The position numbers were made by a program, and so were the translations under genes. Shown here piece by piece: positions 36,821 through 45,778 of a stretch of DNA of 64,000 bases. Location of the stretch: contig NC_019936.1 in assembly GCF_000327065.1 (NCBI RefSeq), positions 372,001 to 436,000 on the forward strand, given 5' to 3'. The stretch comes from Stutzerimonas stutzeri RCH2. Its GTDB lineage: Bacteria; Pseudomonadota; Gammaproteobacteria; Pseudomonadales; Pseudomonadaceae. The notes beneath the pieces are model-generated. The model had not been told where the DNA came from. It saw only the letters and a program-made list of their open reading frames with translations, and did no database searches. Numbering within the stretch: position 1 is the stretch's first letter; every line of letters starts with the position of its first letter.

Positions 36821-38944
36821 ATGAGTCGCGTTGTCGCTTCGCCTCCATTTTCGTTGCGCCCGCTGGTGCTGGGTCTGCCCATGCTGGTCGCCTGCTTCGC
36901 CGTGGAGGCGCAGGAAGCGGTCGAGCTGGAGGCACAGCAGATCACCGCGCCGCGCGAAGTCGAGCGGGGTAATGGCCCGGTGGAAGGCTACGTTGCCAAG
37001 CGCAGCGTCAGCGCCACCAAGACCGACACACCGATCATCGAAACGCCGCAGTCGATCAGCGTGATCACTGCCGACCGCATTCGCGACCAGGGCTCGCTGA
37101 CCATCCAGGACTCGCTGCGCTACGTGGCCGGCATGCGCGGCGAGGCCTATGGCTTCGACAGTCGCGGCGACTTCGCGCTGATCCGCGGCGTTGCGCCAAC
37201 ACTCTTCTTGGATGGCCTGCAGCAGAGCGTGGGCTTCTACACGAACTCACGTACCGATCCGTTCACCCTGGAACGCGTCGAGGTGATCAAGGGGCCATCC
37301 TCGATGCTCTACGGGCAGAGTTCGGTCGGCGGCCTGCTCAATTTCGTCAGCAAGCGTCCGCAGGCGGAACAGAAGAGCGAGCTGCAGCTGCAGTACGGCA
37401 GCTTTGATCGCAAGCAGATCGCCTTCGACAGCACCGGTCCGCTGGACGACGATGGCACGCTGCTCTATCGCGTGGTGGCGATCCAGCGCGACAGCCAGAC
37501 CCAGGTCGATCACACCAAGGACAACCGTCTGCTGTTCATGCCGTCATTGACCTGGCGCCCGAACGAGCAGTTCGAATGGACGCTGATAGCCAACGTGCAG
37601 AAGGACGATGGCGGCACCACCAGTGGGTTCCTGCCGCACCGCGGCACTGTGCTCAGTGCGCCTTATGGCGAGATCGGCAGTGAGCGCTTCGTCAGCGAGC
37701 CCGGATTCGACGAGTACGACACCGAGCAGAAAGCGCTCACCTCGCAGATGGCCTGGCGCCTGGACGACACCTGGACACTGCGGCAGAACCTGCGCTGGCA
37801 GAAGAGCAAGGTCAGCTACCAGTCCATATACGGATGGCCGCCAGTACTGGGCGCCGACGACCGCACGGTCAATCGTGTCTATTACGTTTCCAAGCCGGAA
37901 GTGACCATCTGGAGCGCAGACCATCAGGCCGAGTCGCGCTTCGACACCGGCCCGCTGCAGCACACCGCGCTGGTGGGCATCGACTATCGGCATGCGGTCA
38001 CCGATAGCCGGACCGCTCGCGGTAACGCTACGCCGCTGGACCTTTACGACCCGGTGTACGGCACCTTCGATCCGTCCGGCATCACCCTGTCTGACGTTCC
38101 GCAGCAGCGTGTCGCGCAGCAGGGTCTTTATGTTCAGGACCAGATCCGTCTGGACAAGTGGCTGGCCACCCTGGGCCTGCGCAAGGACTGGGCCGACACC
38201 CGCGTCGAGCAGGGCACCCGGCAGAAGGATGACGCGGTCACCGGTCGCGTCGGTCTGACTTACCTGTTCGACAATGGTGTGGCGCCCTACATCAGCTACA
38301 GCGAGTCCTTCACCCCTATCATCGGTCTGGATAACGTCACTCAGCAGTCCTACAAGCCGCTAGAAGGCGAGCAGTGGGAGCTCGGTGTGAAGTATCAGCC
38401 GGCTGGCAGCAACACGCTGCTCACGGCCGCAGTGTTCGATCTGCGCGAGAAGAACCGCCAGATGCCGAACCCGGCAAACCCGCTCAGCACCATTCAGGCC
38501 GGTGAAGCGCGGGTCAAGGGGCTGGAGCTGGAAGGGCTGGTGGAGATGAACTCGAACTGGGATCTGATCGGCACCTACACCTACCTGGACAGCGAAGTGG
38601 TCAAGGGACCGGTCGCCCAGCAGGGCAAGCGCATCGCCAGCGTGCCCGAACACATGGCCTCGCTGTGGTCGCAGCATCGCTTCAGCATCGCCGGCATTCC
38701 CGGCTTCAGCGCCGGTGCCGGGGTGCGCTATGTCGGCGCCAGCTGGGACGGCACCGATAGCCTGAAGACGCCTTCGACCACGCTGTTCGACGCCATGCTC
38801 GGCTACGCCTACCAGGACTGGTCGCTCACCCTCAACGCCACCAACCTGGAAGACGAGACCTACTACACCACCTGTCTGTCACGCGGCGACTGCTTCACCG
38901 GCAACCGTCGCACGCTGACAGCGACGGCGAGCTACAGCTTTTGA
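36821..38944 (+). CDS. TonB-dependent siderophore receptor
   Basis: A 707-residue outer-membrane receptor. Signal peptide of about 30 residues; a TonB-box-like region and plug domain (about 50-165) with TPQSISVITADRIRDQG, RGVAPTLFLDGLQ and VEVIKGPSSMLYGQSSVGGLLNFVSKRP. The 22-strand barrel ends in TATASYSF with terminal Phe. The plug is of the ferric-siderophore (FptA/FoxA/FhuA-like) type; which siderophore is unknown. A Fur-box-like site precedes it. It leads a four-gene operon with small membrane proteins and a PepSY-TM reductase-like protein. Confidence 0.93.
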   Translation: MSRVVASPPFSLRPLVLGLPMLVACFAVEAQEAVELEAQQITAPREVERGNGPVEGYVAKRSVSATKTDTPIIETPQSISVITADRIRDQGSLTIQDSLRYVAGMRGEAYGFDSRGDFALIRGVAPTLFLDGLQQSVGFYTNSRTDPFTLERVEVIKGPSSMLYGQSSVGGLLNFVSKRPQAEQKSELQLQYGSFDRKQIAFDSTGPLDDDGTLLYRVVAIQRDSQTQVDHTKDNRLLFMPSLTWRPNEQFEWTLIANVQKDDGGTTSGFLPHRGTVLSAPYGEIGSERFVSEPGFDEYDTEQKALTSQMAWRLDDTWTLRQNLRWQKSKVSYQSIYGWPPVLGADDRTVNRVYYVSKPEVTIWSADHQAESRFDTGPLQHTALVGIDYRHAVTDSRTARGNATPLDLYDPVYGTFDPSGITLSDVPQQRVAQQGLYVQDQIRLDKWLATLGLRKDWADTRVEQGTRQKDDAVTGRVGLTYLFDNGVAPYISYSESFTPIIGLDNVTQQSYKPLEGEQWELGVKYQPAGSNTLLTAAVFDLREKNRQMPNPANPLSTIQAGEARVKGLELEGLVEMNSNWDLIGTYTYLDSEVVKGPVAQQGKRIASVPEHMASLWSQHRFSIAGIPGFSAGAGVRYVGASWDGTDSLKTPSTTLFDAMLGYAYQDWSLTLNATNLEDETYYTTCLSRGDCFTGNRRTLTATASYSF

Positions 38945-38993
38945 TCGCCGCTGAGCCAGGCGCCGCATACCGACCTGCAAGGGAGGGCTCCAG

Positions 38994-39290
38994 GTGAGTC
39001 GCAACATATCCATCAACCGCTGGAACATCGCGTCGCGCGTGCTCGCGGCGCTGGTCGGCGGTTACGCGGTCGCCTACGCGGTGACCGCCTTTCTTGCGGT
39101 CTACCTGCCGCTGGCGCGCCCTGATCGTGTGGTGTTTTCCAGCCTGGCGAGCTTCGCCGTGTGGACCGCCGTGGTGATCTACGTGTTCGCTGCCCGCAGC
39201 GCCACACGGGTATGGCTGTTGATCGTCGGCGTGACTGCGGTGCTGTGCCTGGCCGCATTCTTTTCCGGTGACTGGAGGGTGCGTCCATGA
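38994..39290 (+). CDS. DUF3649-type small inner-membrane protein
   Basis: A 98-residue protein with three hydrophobic segments, read from a GTG at 38994 with GGGAGGG before it. It overlaps the PepSY protein start by four bases (ATGA). Proteins of this kind accompany PepSY-TM and DUF3325 proteins beside TonB receptors. They probably form an inner-membrane complex for ferric-siderophore use. Confidence 0.8.
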   Translation: MSRNISINRWNIASRVLAALVGGYAVAYAVTAFLAVYLPLARPDRVVFSSLASFAVWTAVVIYVFAARSATRVWLLIVGVTAVLCLAAFFSGDWRVRP

Positions 39291-40813
39291 AACTGCGCCA
39301 AAGCATGGCCGGCCTGCACACCTGGGGCGGACTGCTACCGAGCTGGTTGCTGTTCGTGATCATCTTCGCCGGCACCGTCGCCTGCTTCGACAAGGAACTC
39401 AGCCGCTGGATGCGTCCCGCGCTGCACGACGGCGTGGTATCGAGTCTGGGCGCCGATGACGTGCACGGCTGGTTGCAGCAGAACGTCAGCGAGGAGCTGC
39501 ATGCCTTCTGGATGCACGGCCCCACCGAGCGCGAGCCCTATTGGCGACTGGGCTGGGAAGTGGACGCCACCAAGACGATCCACAACGTCGCCTTCGACCC
39601 GCGCAGTGCGCAGGCCGAACCGATGGCGGAAACCGTCGGTGGCGAGTTCTTCTTCAAGCTGCATTACAACCTGCACGCCGGCGACATCGGCATGTACATC
39701 GTCGGTTTGGCCGGCATGTTCATGCTTGTCGCGCTGGTGTCGGGAGTGATCATCCACCGGCGCATCTTCAAGGACTTCTTCACCTTGCGGCCCAAGGCCA
39801 ACGGGCAGCGTGCATGGCTCGATGCGCACAACCTGTTCGGCGTGGTCGGCTTTCCATTCCATCTGGTGCTGGCCTACACCGGCGTGGCGATCTTCGTTGC
39901 GTCCTACATGCCGGCTGCCGCCCAGGTGAGCTATTCCGGCAACGTCATGCAGTACTTCGGCGAGGTGATGGGCAGCTTCGAGCGCGAAGAAGTGGGCCAG
40001 CCGCCACCGGCTCCGGTGTCCCTCGATGCGCTGATGGTCGAGTCGCAGCGGCAGTGGGGCGGAGGCGAGGCGGGCTGGGTCAGCGTGCATCATCCCGATG
40101 ATGCGTCGGCGGTGGTGGACGTCCGGCGCCGGGACCGTTCGCGGATCGGCTCGCCGCAGGACACCCTCAGCTACGACGCCGGCACTGGTGAACTGCTCAA
40201 CCGTCAGGATGCCTCCACCGGCTATCGCGCCTACCTCTGGCTGGCGGGGCTGCACATGGCGCAGTTCGGCGGCACGCTGGTGCGTCTGCTCTATCTGCTG
40301 ATGGGGCTTGCCGGTTGCGCCATGCTGGTCGGCGGGCTGCAGGTCTGGCTGGCCAAACGCGAGCAGCGCGGTGATGCGAGCGTGGTCTGGGTGCGTGCGC
40401 TGAACGCCTCGGTGTTCGCCGGCCTGCCGCTGGCCAGCCTGGCGCTGCTGTGGGGCAACCGGTTGATCCCGGCCGGTTTCGCCGAGCGGGCGGTCGCCGA
40501 AGGCTGGGTGTTCGCCGGCGCCTGGCTGCTGGTCGCGCTCTGGTCCGTGCTGCGGCGTCAGCAGGCGCGGCAACTGCTGCGTGAGCAGTTGCTAATCGGT
40601 GCGGCGCTTGCGCTCGGCTTGCCGCTCATCAACGCGCTGAGCTCCGATGGTCACCTGATCGCCAGTCTCGGACGTGGTGACTGGGCGCTGGCATCGGTCG
40701 ATCTGTTCATGATCGTCGCCGGGCTGATCTGTGCGACCTGCGCCTGGCGCCTGAACACAACCCCGGCTGCCGCTGCGGTGCGCGGTCGTGCGACTCGAGT
40801 ACAGGAGGCATGA
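39287..40813 (+). CDS. PepSY-associated transmembrane protein (putative ferric-siderophore reductase)
   Basis: A 508-residue inner-membrane protein. A first TM segment lies near residues 15-35 (WGGLLPSWLLFVIIFAG), then a PepSY-containing periplasmic region with a HYNLHAG motif. TM2 is near 140-160, and the His-containing segment DAHNLFGVVGFPFHLVLAYTG is near 180-200. Several C-terminal TM segments follow. Such proteins (PiuB/FegB-like) are thought to reduce or take apart iron-siderophore complexes. It is joined to the flanking small genes by ATGA overlaps on both sides, so the products probably act together. Confidence 0.88.
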   Translation: MKLRQSMAGLHTWGGLLPSWLLFVIIFAGTVACFDKELSRWMRPALHDGVVSSLGADDVHGWLQQNVSEELHAFWMHGPTEREPYWRLGWEVDATKTIHNVAFDPRSAQAEPMAETVGGEFFFKLHYNLHAGDIGMYIVGLAGMFMLVALVSGVIIHRRIFKDFFTLRPKANGQRAWLDAHNLFGVVGFPFHLVLAYTGVAIFVASYMPAAAQVSYSGNVMQYFGEVMGSFEREEVGQPPPAPVSLDALMVESQRQWGGGEAGWVSVHHPDDASAVVDVRRRDRSRIGSPQDTLSYDAGTGELLNRQDASTGYRAYLWLAGLHMAQFGGTLVRLLYLLMGLAGCAMLVGGLQVWLAKREQRGDASVVWVRALNASVFAGLPLASLALLWGNRLIPAGFAERAVAEGWVFAGAWLLVALWSVLRRQQARQLLREQLLIGAALALGLPLINALSSDGHLIASLGRGDWALASVDLFMIVAGLICATCAWRLNTTPAAAAVRGRATRVQEA

Positions 40814-41139
40814 ACGTGCTGCTATTGGCTTTTGCCCTGGCCTATCTGGGCATGGCGTTGTTGTGCCTGACGATGAATCGCCACCGGGGCGTGCTGTTGC
40901 GCGCCGGTACGCGTCTGCCTGGCGTGGTGATCCTGCGTTTGCTGGCTGCGGGCTGTTTCGGCATCGCCTTGTGGCTGGGAATCGCCAGCCAGGGCGGCGA
41001 GATCGGAACGGTGGTATGGCTTTGTCTGGTGATGCTATCGGGGTTGCTGCTGGTACTGCTGTTGGCCTGGCGTGCGCACTGGGTGCTGCCCGCGGCGCCG
41101 TTACTGACGCTGGGCGGTATCTTGCAGGGGGTGTTGTAA
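40810..41139 (+). CDS. DUF3325-type small inner-membrane protein
   Basis: A 109-residue protein with three to four hydrophobic segments, starting within the ATGA overlap with the PepSY gene. The N-terminus (LLAFALAYLGMALLCL, then MNRHRGVLL) fits DUF3325. It is the last gene of the iron-uptake operon. Confidence 0.8.
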   Translation: MNVLLLAFALAYLGMALLCLTMNRHRGVLLRAGTRLPGVVILRLLAAGCFGIALWLGIASQGGEIGTVVWLCLVMLSGLLLVLLLAWRAHWVLPAAPLLTLGGILQGVL

Positions 41140-41171
41140 CGGCTGGGCGCCGGGTTCGCCCGGCGTGAGAC

Positions 41172-41199
41172 GAAAAAAGGCCCGTCAGACGACGGGCCA
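41172..41199 (-). terminator. Rho-independent terminator of oprD
   Basis: An 8-bp stem (41179-41186 with 41191-41198), AGAC loop and minus-strand T run (A41173-A41178 on plus). It lies between the convergent iron operon and oprD, and ends oprD. Confidence 0.8.
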
Positions 41200-41247
41200 A
41201 AGATTTACCGCAACCGGAGCGAGGAGGGTTGCGTACTGCGCTACCGC

Positions 41248-42519
41248 TTACAGCACAGATAGCGGGTAGTTGAAGATCAGGCGGTTCTCGTCGAACTCGT
41301 TGGCGCTGTAGTCGCGACGGATGCTGGAGTTGCGCCACTTGACGTTGAGGTTCTTGAACGGACCGCTCTGCACCGTATAGGCGAGCTCCGACTCGCGGCC
41401 CCATTCCTTGCCGTCATCCACGCCGCCAGCTTCGATGCGATCGCCGCTGATGTAGCGGTTCATGATCGTCAGACCCGGAACGCCCATGCCGGTGAAGTTG
41501 TAGTCATGGCGCAGCTGCCAGGAGCGCTCGTTGCGGTTGTCGTAGGCCGAGTTGAACGAGTCGTTGGCCAGGGTGCCGCCGCTGGTGCCGTTGACGCGCA
41601 TCCAGCCATTGTCGCCGCTGACCTTCTGCAGGCCGACGTAGAAAGTGTTGCCACCCACTTGCAGACCGAACAGACCGGAGTAGGTCTTGTTGTCCAGGTC
41701 GCCGACCCGCGCACTGCCTTCTTCCTTGCCGGTGAAATAGCCGAGGTTGGCGGTCAGCGCCATGCCTTCGCCGATTGGCTGGGTGTGCAGGAACTGGAAG
41801 TAGTTCTGTTGGTAGATGTCTTCCAGTCGTGCATGCCAGGCGCCGACCTTGGTCTTGGCGCCAAGCTCGTACTCGCCACCCACGAAGTTGAAACGGTCGG
41901 ACGTCACGCCAGCGAAACCCTGCAGGAACATGTCGTCCATGCTGCCGTCGTCGCGCGGGCTGTTCTGCCGCATCTGGCCGCCGTAAAGCGCCAGGCCGTT
42001 GATCTCCCTGGAGGTGATCATGCCGCCCTGGAAGGTCTGCGGCAGCGAGCGGCCGTCATCCGAGCGCAGGATCGGCAATGCCACCATCCACTCACCGACA
42101 CGCACTTCGGTCTCGGACAGCTTGGCCTTGGCCGCGACTGCCACGCGGGCGAAATCATCCGGCGGATGGCGGTCGCCCGGTGCGCCATGTACCGGCAGCA
42201 GGCCGGTGCCGTAGGTGCCGCCACCGCCATCGAGCTTGACGGCCAACAAGCCCAGCGCATCCACACCGAAACCGACCGGGCCAGGCGTGTAGCCGGACTG
42301 GAAGTTGAGGATGAAGCTCTGTGTCCATTCCTCACCCTTGCTCTGGGCGTAGTCGGGGTCGACGAAGTTACGGTTGATGTAGAAGTTGCGCAGGTTCAGT
42401 GAAAGCTTTGCGTCATCGATGAAGCCTTCGGCTTGCGCGCTGGCGGTAAAGCCGAGCGATGCCAGGGTCATGCAGCCGCCAGCGAACAGCGCGACGGACG
42501 AGGGGGTGCGTGGGGTCAT
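41248..42519 (-). CDS. OprD-family outer-membrane porin
   Basis: A 423-residue porin. The signal peptide ends near SAQA (about residue 30). The mature start (EGFIDDAKLSLNLRNFYINRN) and SGYTPGPVGFGVDALGLLAVKLD are hallmarks of OprD/OccD-OccK channels, which take up carboxylated small solutes. The protein ends in YPLSVL. The promoter and operator (42613-42657) have the same form as those of udh. This places it in the uronate/aldarate regulon and suggests hexuronates or aldarates as substrate; substrate is inference. The ATG at 42519 has GGGAG upstream. Confidence 0.92.
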   Translation of the reverse strand: MTPRTPSSVALFAGGCMTLASLGFTASAQAEGFIDDAKLSLNLRNFYINRNFVDPDYAQSKGEEWTQSFILNFQSGYTPGPVGFGVDALGLLAVKLDGGGGTYGTGLLPVHGAPGDRHPPDDFARVAVAAKAKLSETEVRVGEWMVALPILRSDDGRSLPQTFQGGMITSREINGLALYGGQMRQNSPRDDGSMDDMFLQGFAGVTSDRFNFVGGEYELGAKTKVGAWHARLEDIYQQNYFQFLHTQPIGEGMALTANLGYFTGKEEGSARVGDLDNKTYSGLFGLQVGGNTFYVGLQKVSGDNGWMRVNGTSGGTLANDSFNSAYDNRNERSWQLRHDYNFTGMGVPGLTIMNRYISGDRIEAGGVDDGKEWGRESELAYTVQSGPFKNLNVKWRNSSIRRDYSANEFDENRLIFNYPLSVL

Positions 42520-42832
42520 TATTGTTGTGCTCCCTTGCTTGATGGGCCGCCCCGGTGTGGCCACCGTGGGGGCGGTGGTCTATGCCTGATGGCAAGTCTA
42601 ATGACGTCAGTTGTCATATGACTGCTCGCATTATGGGCATGCCTGCATCGTTGTCAACGTCGCCTAAAGTCGAACGCAAGGGCAGGTTGTATGGGCGGCT
42701 GGCAGTTTTTTAGCCCGTAGAATGGCCATGAGCGCCATTCTGGCGGCTATGCAGCGCTTGAAGATGGGCTATTGCATCTCGTCGGATGCGTGCCCGAAGG
42801 ATCACCCTTGAATCGACGGGTGATCGTATGAC
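42520..42832. other. Intergenic region upstream of oprD
   Basis: The 313 bases hold the oprD promoter/operator. A hairpin (GATCACCC 42800-42807 with GGGTGATC 42818-42825) lies just past the LEA-2 gene stop and may end that operon, though no T run follows. No gene was seen. Confidence 0.5.
42613..42657 (-). promoter_or_regulatory. oprD promoter with GTCAT-ATGAC operator
   Basis: Minus strand: TTGACA (42657-42652), 16-base spacer, -10 CATAAT (42635-42630), then the perfect palindrome GTCATATGAC (42613-42622) at about +1. The ten-base operator core is identical to the udh operator. The two promoters also share GATGC-GGCA just after the -35. Confidence 0.72.
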
Positions 42833-43336
42833 CTAGGGGCGGCGATAGGGTGAGGTTGCTGCCGGAGAGAGATCGAAGGTGCCTTTCTCGACGAAGCGCT
42901 GGGTGCCGAACAGGCCGCCGGCAAGCTTGCCGCGCAGCACGTAGGGCACCTCGTCGAGACCGACGTGCTCGGCCAGCCCCAGCGCCTGGCGCGCAGCCGA
43001 GAAGGCGGAAATGGTCACCGGCACGCTGAGCACGCTCTCGCCGAAGCGCGGCACCGTGCCGCGCTGGTCGCTGACGCCGCTGGCCAGTCGGCGACCGTTG
43101 ACCTCCAGATCGAGGGCGACGCCGTTGTAATCGATGGCGGCCTCGTTGGGGTTCTGCAGGCGCAGCCGGACCATGAAGCGCAACTCCAGACCTTCGCCCT
43201 GCAGCGGCTGGATGCCGGCGACCTGAACGTTCAGCGGGTCGCGTGGCGAAAAGGCTGCGCAGGCGCCGAGCGCCGAGGCAAGCAGGGCGATCAGCAGCAG
43301 ACGCAGCGGGCGGTGAAGCGTGGCAAGTATGTGCAC
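42833..43336 (-). CDS. LEA type 2 / WHy-domain lipoprotein
   Basis: A 167-residue putative lipoprotein. The signal peptide ends in the lipobox LGAC (residues 23-26, acylated Cys26). The WHy/LEA-2 domain has LELRFMVRLRLQNPNEAAIDYNGV, the beta-sandwich found in desiccation-related proteins. The GTG start abuts the SPFH stop (TGAGTG) with AGGAAA upstream, so it is third in the operon nfeD-SPFH-LEA. It is probably anchored in the outer membrane or periplasm. A role with the SPFH scaffold in envelope stress is inferred from linkage. Confidence 0.85.
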   Translation of the reverse strand: MHILATLHRPLRLLLIALLASALGACAAFSPRDPLNVQVAGIQPLQGEGLELRFMVRLRLQNPNEAAIDYNGVALDLEVNGRRLASGVSDQRGTVPRFGESVLSVPVTISAFSAARQALGLAEHVGLDEVPYVLRGKLAGGLFGTQRFVEKGTFDLSPAATSPYRRP

Positions 43337-44095
43337 TCAGGGTTTCCTGTCGAGGTTCTTGATGCCCTGCAGCAGCTCGATGGGCAGCGGGAAGACGATG
43401 GTGGAGCTCTTGTCGCCGGCGATGTTGCTCAGCGTCTGCATGTAGCGCAGCTGCATCGCGCCTGATTGCCGGCCGAGCATTTCGGCGGCCTGCATCAGTT
43501 TTTCCGAAGCCTGCAGTTCGCCCTCTGCATGAATGACCTTGGCGCGCCGCTCGCGTTCCGCCTCGGCCTGGCGCGCGATGGCGCGGACCATGGACTCGTC
43601 GAGGTCGACGTGCTTGATCTCGACGTTGGCCACCTTGATGCCCCAGGCGTCGGTCTGTGCGTCCAGAACCTGCTGGATATCGGTGTTGAGCCGCTCGCGC
43701 TCGGCCAGCATGTCGTCCAGTTCGTGCTTGCCGAGTACCGCGCGCAAGGTGGTTTGCGCCAGCTGGCTGGTCGCCGAGTGGTAGTCCTCGACCTCGATGA
43801 TCGCCTTCTGCGCATCGAGCACTCGGTAATACACCACCGCATTGACCTTCACCGAGACGTTGTCGCGGGAGATCACGTCCTGCGTCGGCACGTCCAGCAC
43901 CAGTGTGCGCAGGTCGACCCGCACCATCTGCTGCACGCCGGGGATGATCAGAATCAGCCCAGGCCCTTTGACCTTCCAGAAGCGGCCGAGCATGAACACC
44001 ACGCCGCGTTCGTACTCGCGCAGGATGCGAAACGCCGAGGCCAGCACCCCCACCAGCAATACCAGCAGCACCAGAAAACTCATTTCATAAGCCAT
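43337..44095 (-). CDS. SPFH/band-7 (slipin/stomatin-like) membrane protein
   Basis: A 252-residue protein with one N-terminal membrane segment (about 5-22), then the SPFH domain: [37 protein letters not shown], and [26 protein letters not shown]-terminal helical region ([17 protein letters not shown]) allows oligomer rings. Slipins pair with NfeD proteins, here encoded immediately upstream with an 11-base overlap. It is expected to organise membrane microdomains or restrain a protease. Confidence 0.93.
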   Translation of the reverse strand: MAYEMSFLVLLVLLVGVLASAFRILREYERGVVFMLGRFWKVKGPGLILIIPGVQQMVRVDLRTLVLDVPTQDVISRDNVSVKVNAVVYYRVLDAQKAIIEVEDYHSATSQLAQTTLRAVLGKHELDDMLAERERLNTDIQQVLDAQTDAWGIKVANVEIKHVDLDESMVRAIARQAEAERERRAKVIHAEGELQASEKLMQAAEMLGRQSGAMQLRYMQTLSNIAGDKSSTIVFPLPIELLQGIKNLDRKP

Positions 44096-45464
44096 GGTTC
44101 AGCTCCTCTCGATTGGTTGCAGATGGTGGCGCGACCTCCAGTTGCAGACCGTCCCGGGCGATCACGCGCACCTGCTGGCCGACCTGCAGTGCGGTGGTGC
44201 TGCGCACCTGCCAGTTCTCGCCGTGCAGGTGCACCCAGCCGCTGTGCGGGTTCTGTGTTGGCACTGCGTCGACCAGCACCAGGCTGCCGATCAGCGCGCT
44301 GTCGCCGCTGACCAGCCGCTGGCGTCTCGCTTTCAACGCCATGGCGACGAGGGCGAACACCAGCAGGGCGCTGATGATTCCCAGCGGCACGATCAGCGAG
44401 AGCGGTATGCCGAAACCGGGCACGTCGGTGTCGATCAGGATCACCGCGCCGGTGACGAACGCGGCAACGCCACCGATGCCGAGCATGCCGAAGCTGGGCA
44501 GAAAGCCCTCGGCGACCATGAAGGCGATGCCGAGCAGGATCAGCGCGACGCCGGCGTAGTTCACCGGCAGCAGTTGCAGCGCATACAGCGCAAGGATCAG
44601 GCAGATGCAGCCGAGCACGCCGCCGCCACCCATGCCCGGGCTGGAAAATTCGAGGATCAGCCCGTAGATGCCGATCATCATCAGGATCAGCGCGACGCTC
44701 GGGTTGGTGATCACCGCCAGCAGGCGTACCCGCCAGTCCGGCGCATGCTCGATCAGCTGCGCATCGGCGGTGTTCAGGCTGACGTCGCCCGCGATGGTGG
44801 CGAGGGTCTTGCCGTCGAGCTGGCGCAGCAGGTCGGCGACATCGCGCGCCAGGTAATCGATCACCTCCAGTTCCAGCGCTTCGCTGGCAGACAGGCTGAC
44901 CGCCTCGCGCACCGCCTGCTCGGCCCACTCGGCGTTGCGTTCGCGCAGCTGAGCGAGGCCGCGGATATAGGCCGCCGCATCGTTGATCTGCTTGCGGCTC
45001 ATGGCATCGGCGGGCTTCTGCGTGTCCTCATCCTTTTCGCCCTTCGGCTGCTCGGGTGGAGCACCGGGCATACCGCCGCCGATCTGCACCGGCGTTGCCG
45101 CGCCGAGATTGGTACCGGGCGCCATCGCCGCGACATGACTGGCGTAGAGCATGTAGGTGCCGGCGCTGGCGGCACGGGCGCCGCTGGGGGTGACATAGGT
45201 GGCCACCGGGATCGGGCTGGCGAGGATCGCCTTGATGATGGCGCGCATGGAAACGTCGAGCCCGCCGGGAGTGTCCAGCTCCAGCACCACCAGTTGTGCG
45301 CCCTCGTCGCGGGCATGTTCGAGGCCGCGCAATACATAGTCGGCACTGGCCGGACCGATGGCGCCATCCACCCGCAGCAGTGTCACCGGCGCCGCGGCGC
45401 TCGCACCCTGGACCGCCAGCGCGCAGAGCAGGAAAAGCAGCCAGCTAAGGGGGTGGCGAGGCAT
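44085..45464 (-). CDS. NfeD-family membrane-bound serine protease
   Basis: A 459-residue protein with a signal peptide, then a ClpP/crotonase-fold protease domain (about 25-220). It contains [14 protein letters not shown] and the nucleophile region [11 protein letters not shown]. Four or five membrane helices and a C-terminal OB-fold ([16 protein letters not shown]) follow. Long NfeD proteins cleave stomatin-like partners in archaea. The SPFH gene directly follows with overlap, the usual partnership. An inserted Lys/Glu/Pro-rich loop lies near residue 140. The ATG at 45464 has AGAGGA upstream. Confidence 0.92.
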   Translation of the reverse strand: MPRHPLSWLLFLLCALAVQGASAAAPVTLLRVDGAIGPASADYVLRGLEHARDEGAQLVVLELDTPGGLDVSMRAIIKAILASPIPVATYVTPSGARAASAGTYMLYASHVAAMAPGTNLGAATPVQIGGGMPGAPPEQPKGEKDEDTQKPADAMSRKQINDAAAYIRGLAQLRERNAEWAEQAVREAVSLSASEALELEVIDYLARDVADLLRQLDGKTLATIAGDVSLNTADAQLIEHAPDWRVRLLAVITNPSVALILMMIGIYGLILEFSSPGMGGGGVLGCICLILALYALQLLPVNYAGVALILLGIAFMVAEGFLPSFGMLGIGGVAAFVTGAVILIDTDVPGFGIPLSLIVPLGIISALLVFALVAMALKARRQRLVSGDSALIGSLVLVDAVPTQNPHSGWVHLHGENWQVRSTTALQVGQQVRVIARDGLQLEVAPPSATNREELNHGL

Positions 45465-45652
45465 GACGATGTCCTCTGGCGACGGCACGGCACAGTGTCG
45501 TGCCCTTGCTGGCAGCTTAGACCACCGCCGTGCTGGCACAGCGAGGCAGGACGCCGCGCATCCGCCGGCCGGGCTGAACTCCGGTCGCGTCCACGGCCTC
45601 AGAGCCAGTAAGGGCAGGCCTTCCGGCCTGCATGCTGATCAAGGGAGTCGCC

Positions 45653-45778
45653 ATGCGCATCCATCATTTGAACTGTGGCTGCATGTGTCCGCTCGGCTGC
45701 CTGAAGCATCGCGCCGAGACGCGGTTCTGCAGTCACGACTCGCGGGAACTGGCGCGCATGCAGGGCGGGGCGCACTGA
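45653..45778 (+). pseudogene. Internally deleted metallo-beta-lactamase-fold hydrolase, 41-codon remnant
   Basis: The ORF codes for MRIHHLNCGCMCPLG, the standard N-terminus of a family of about 270-280-residue MBL-fold hydrolases. It then runs directly into LKHRAETRFCSHDSRELARMQ, which resembles the extreme C-terminus of the same family. The whole metal-binding core (HxHxDH etc.) is missing, yet the frame stays open. GGGAG lies upstream of the ATG. The stop overlaps the next gene by one base. The product would be a 41-residue Cys-rich peptide with six Cys. Whether it is translated or useful is unknown. The family comparison is from memory. Confidence 0.65.
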
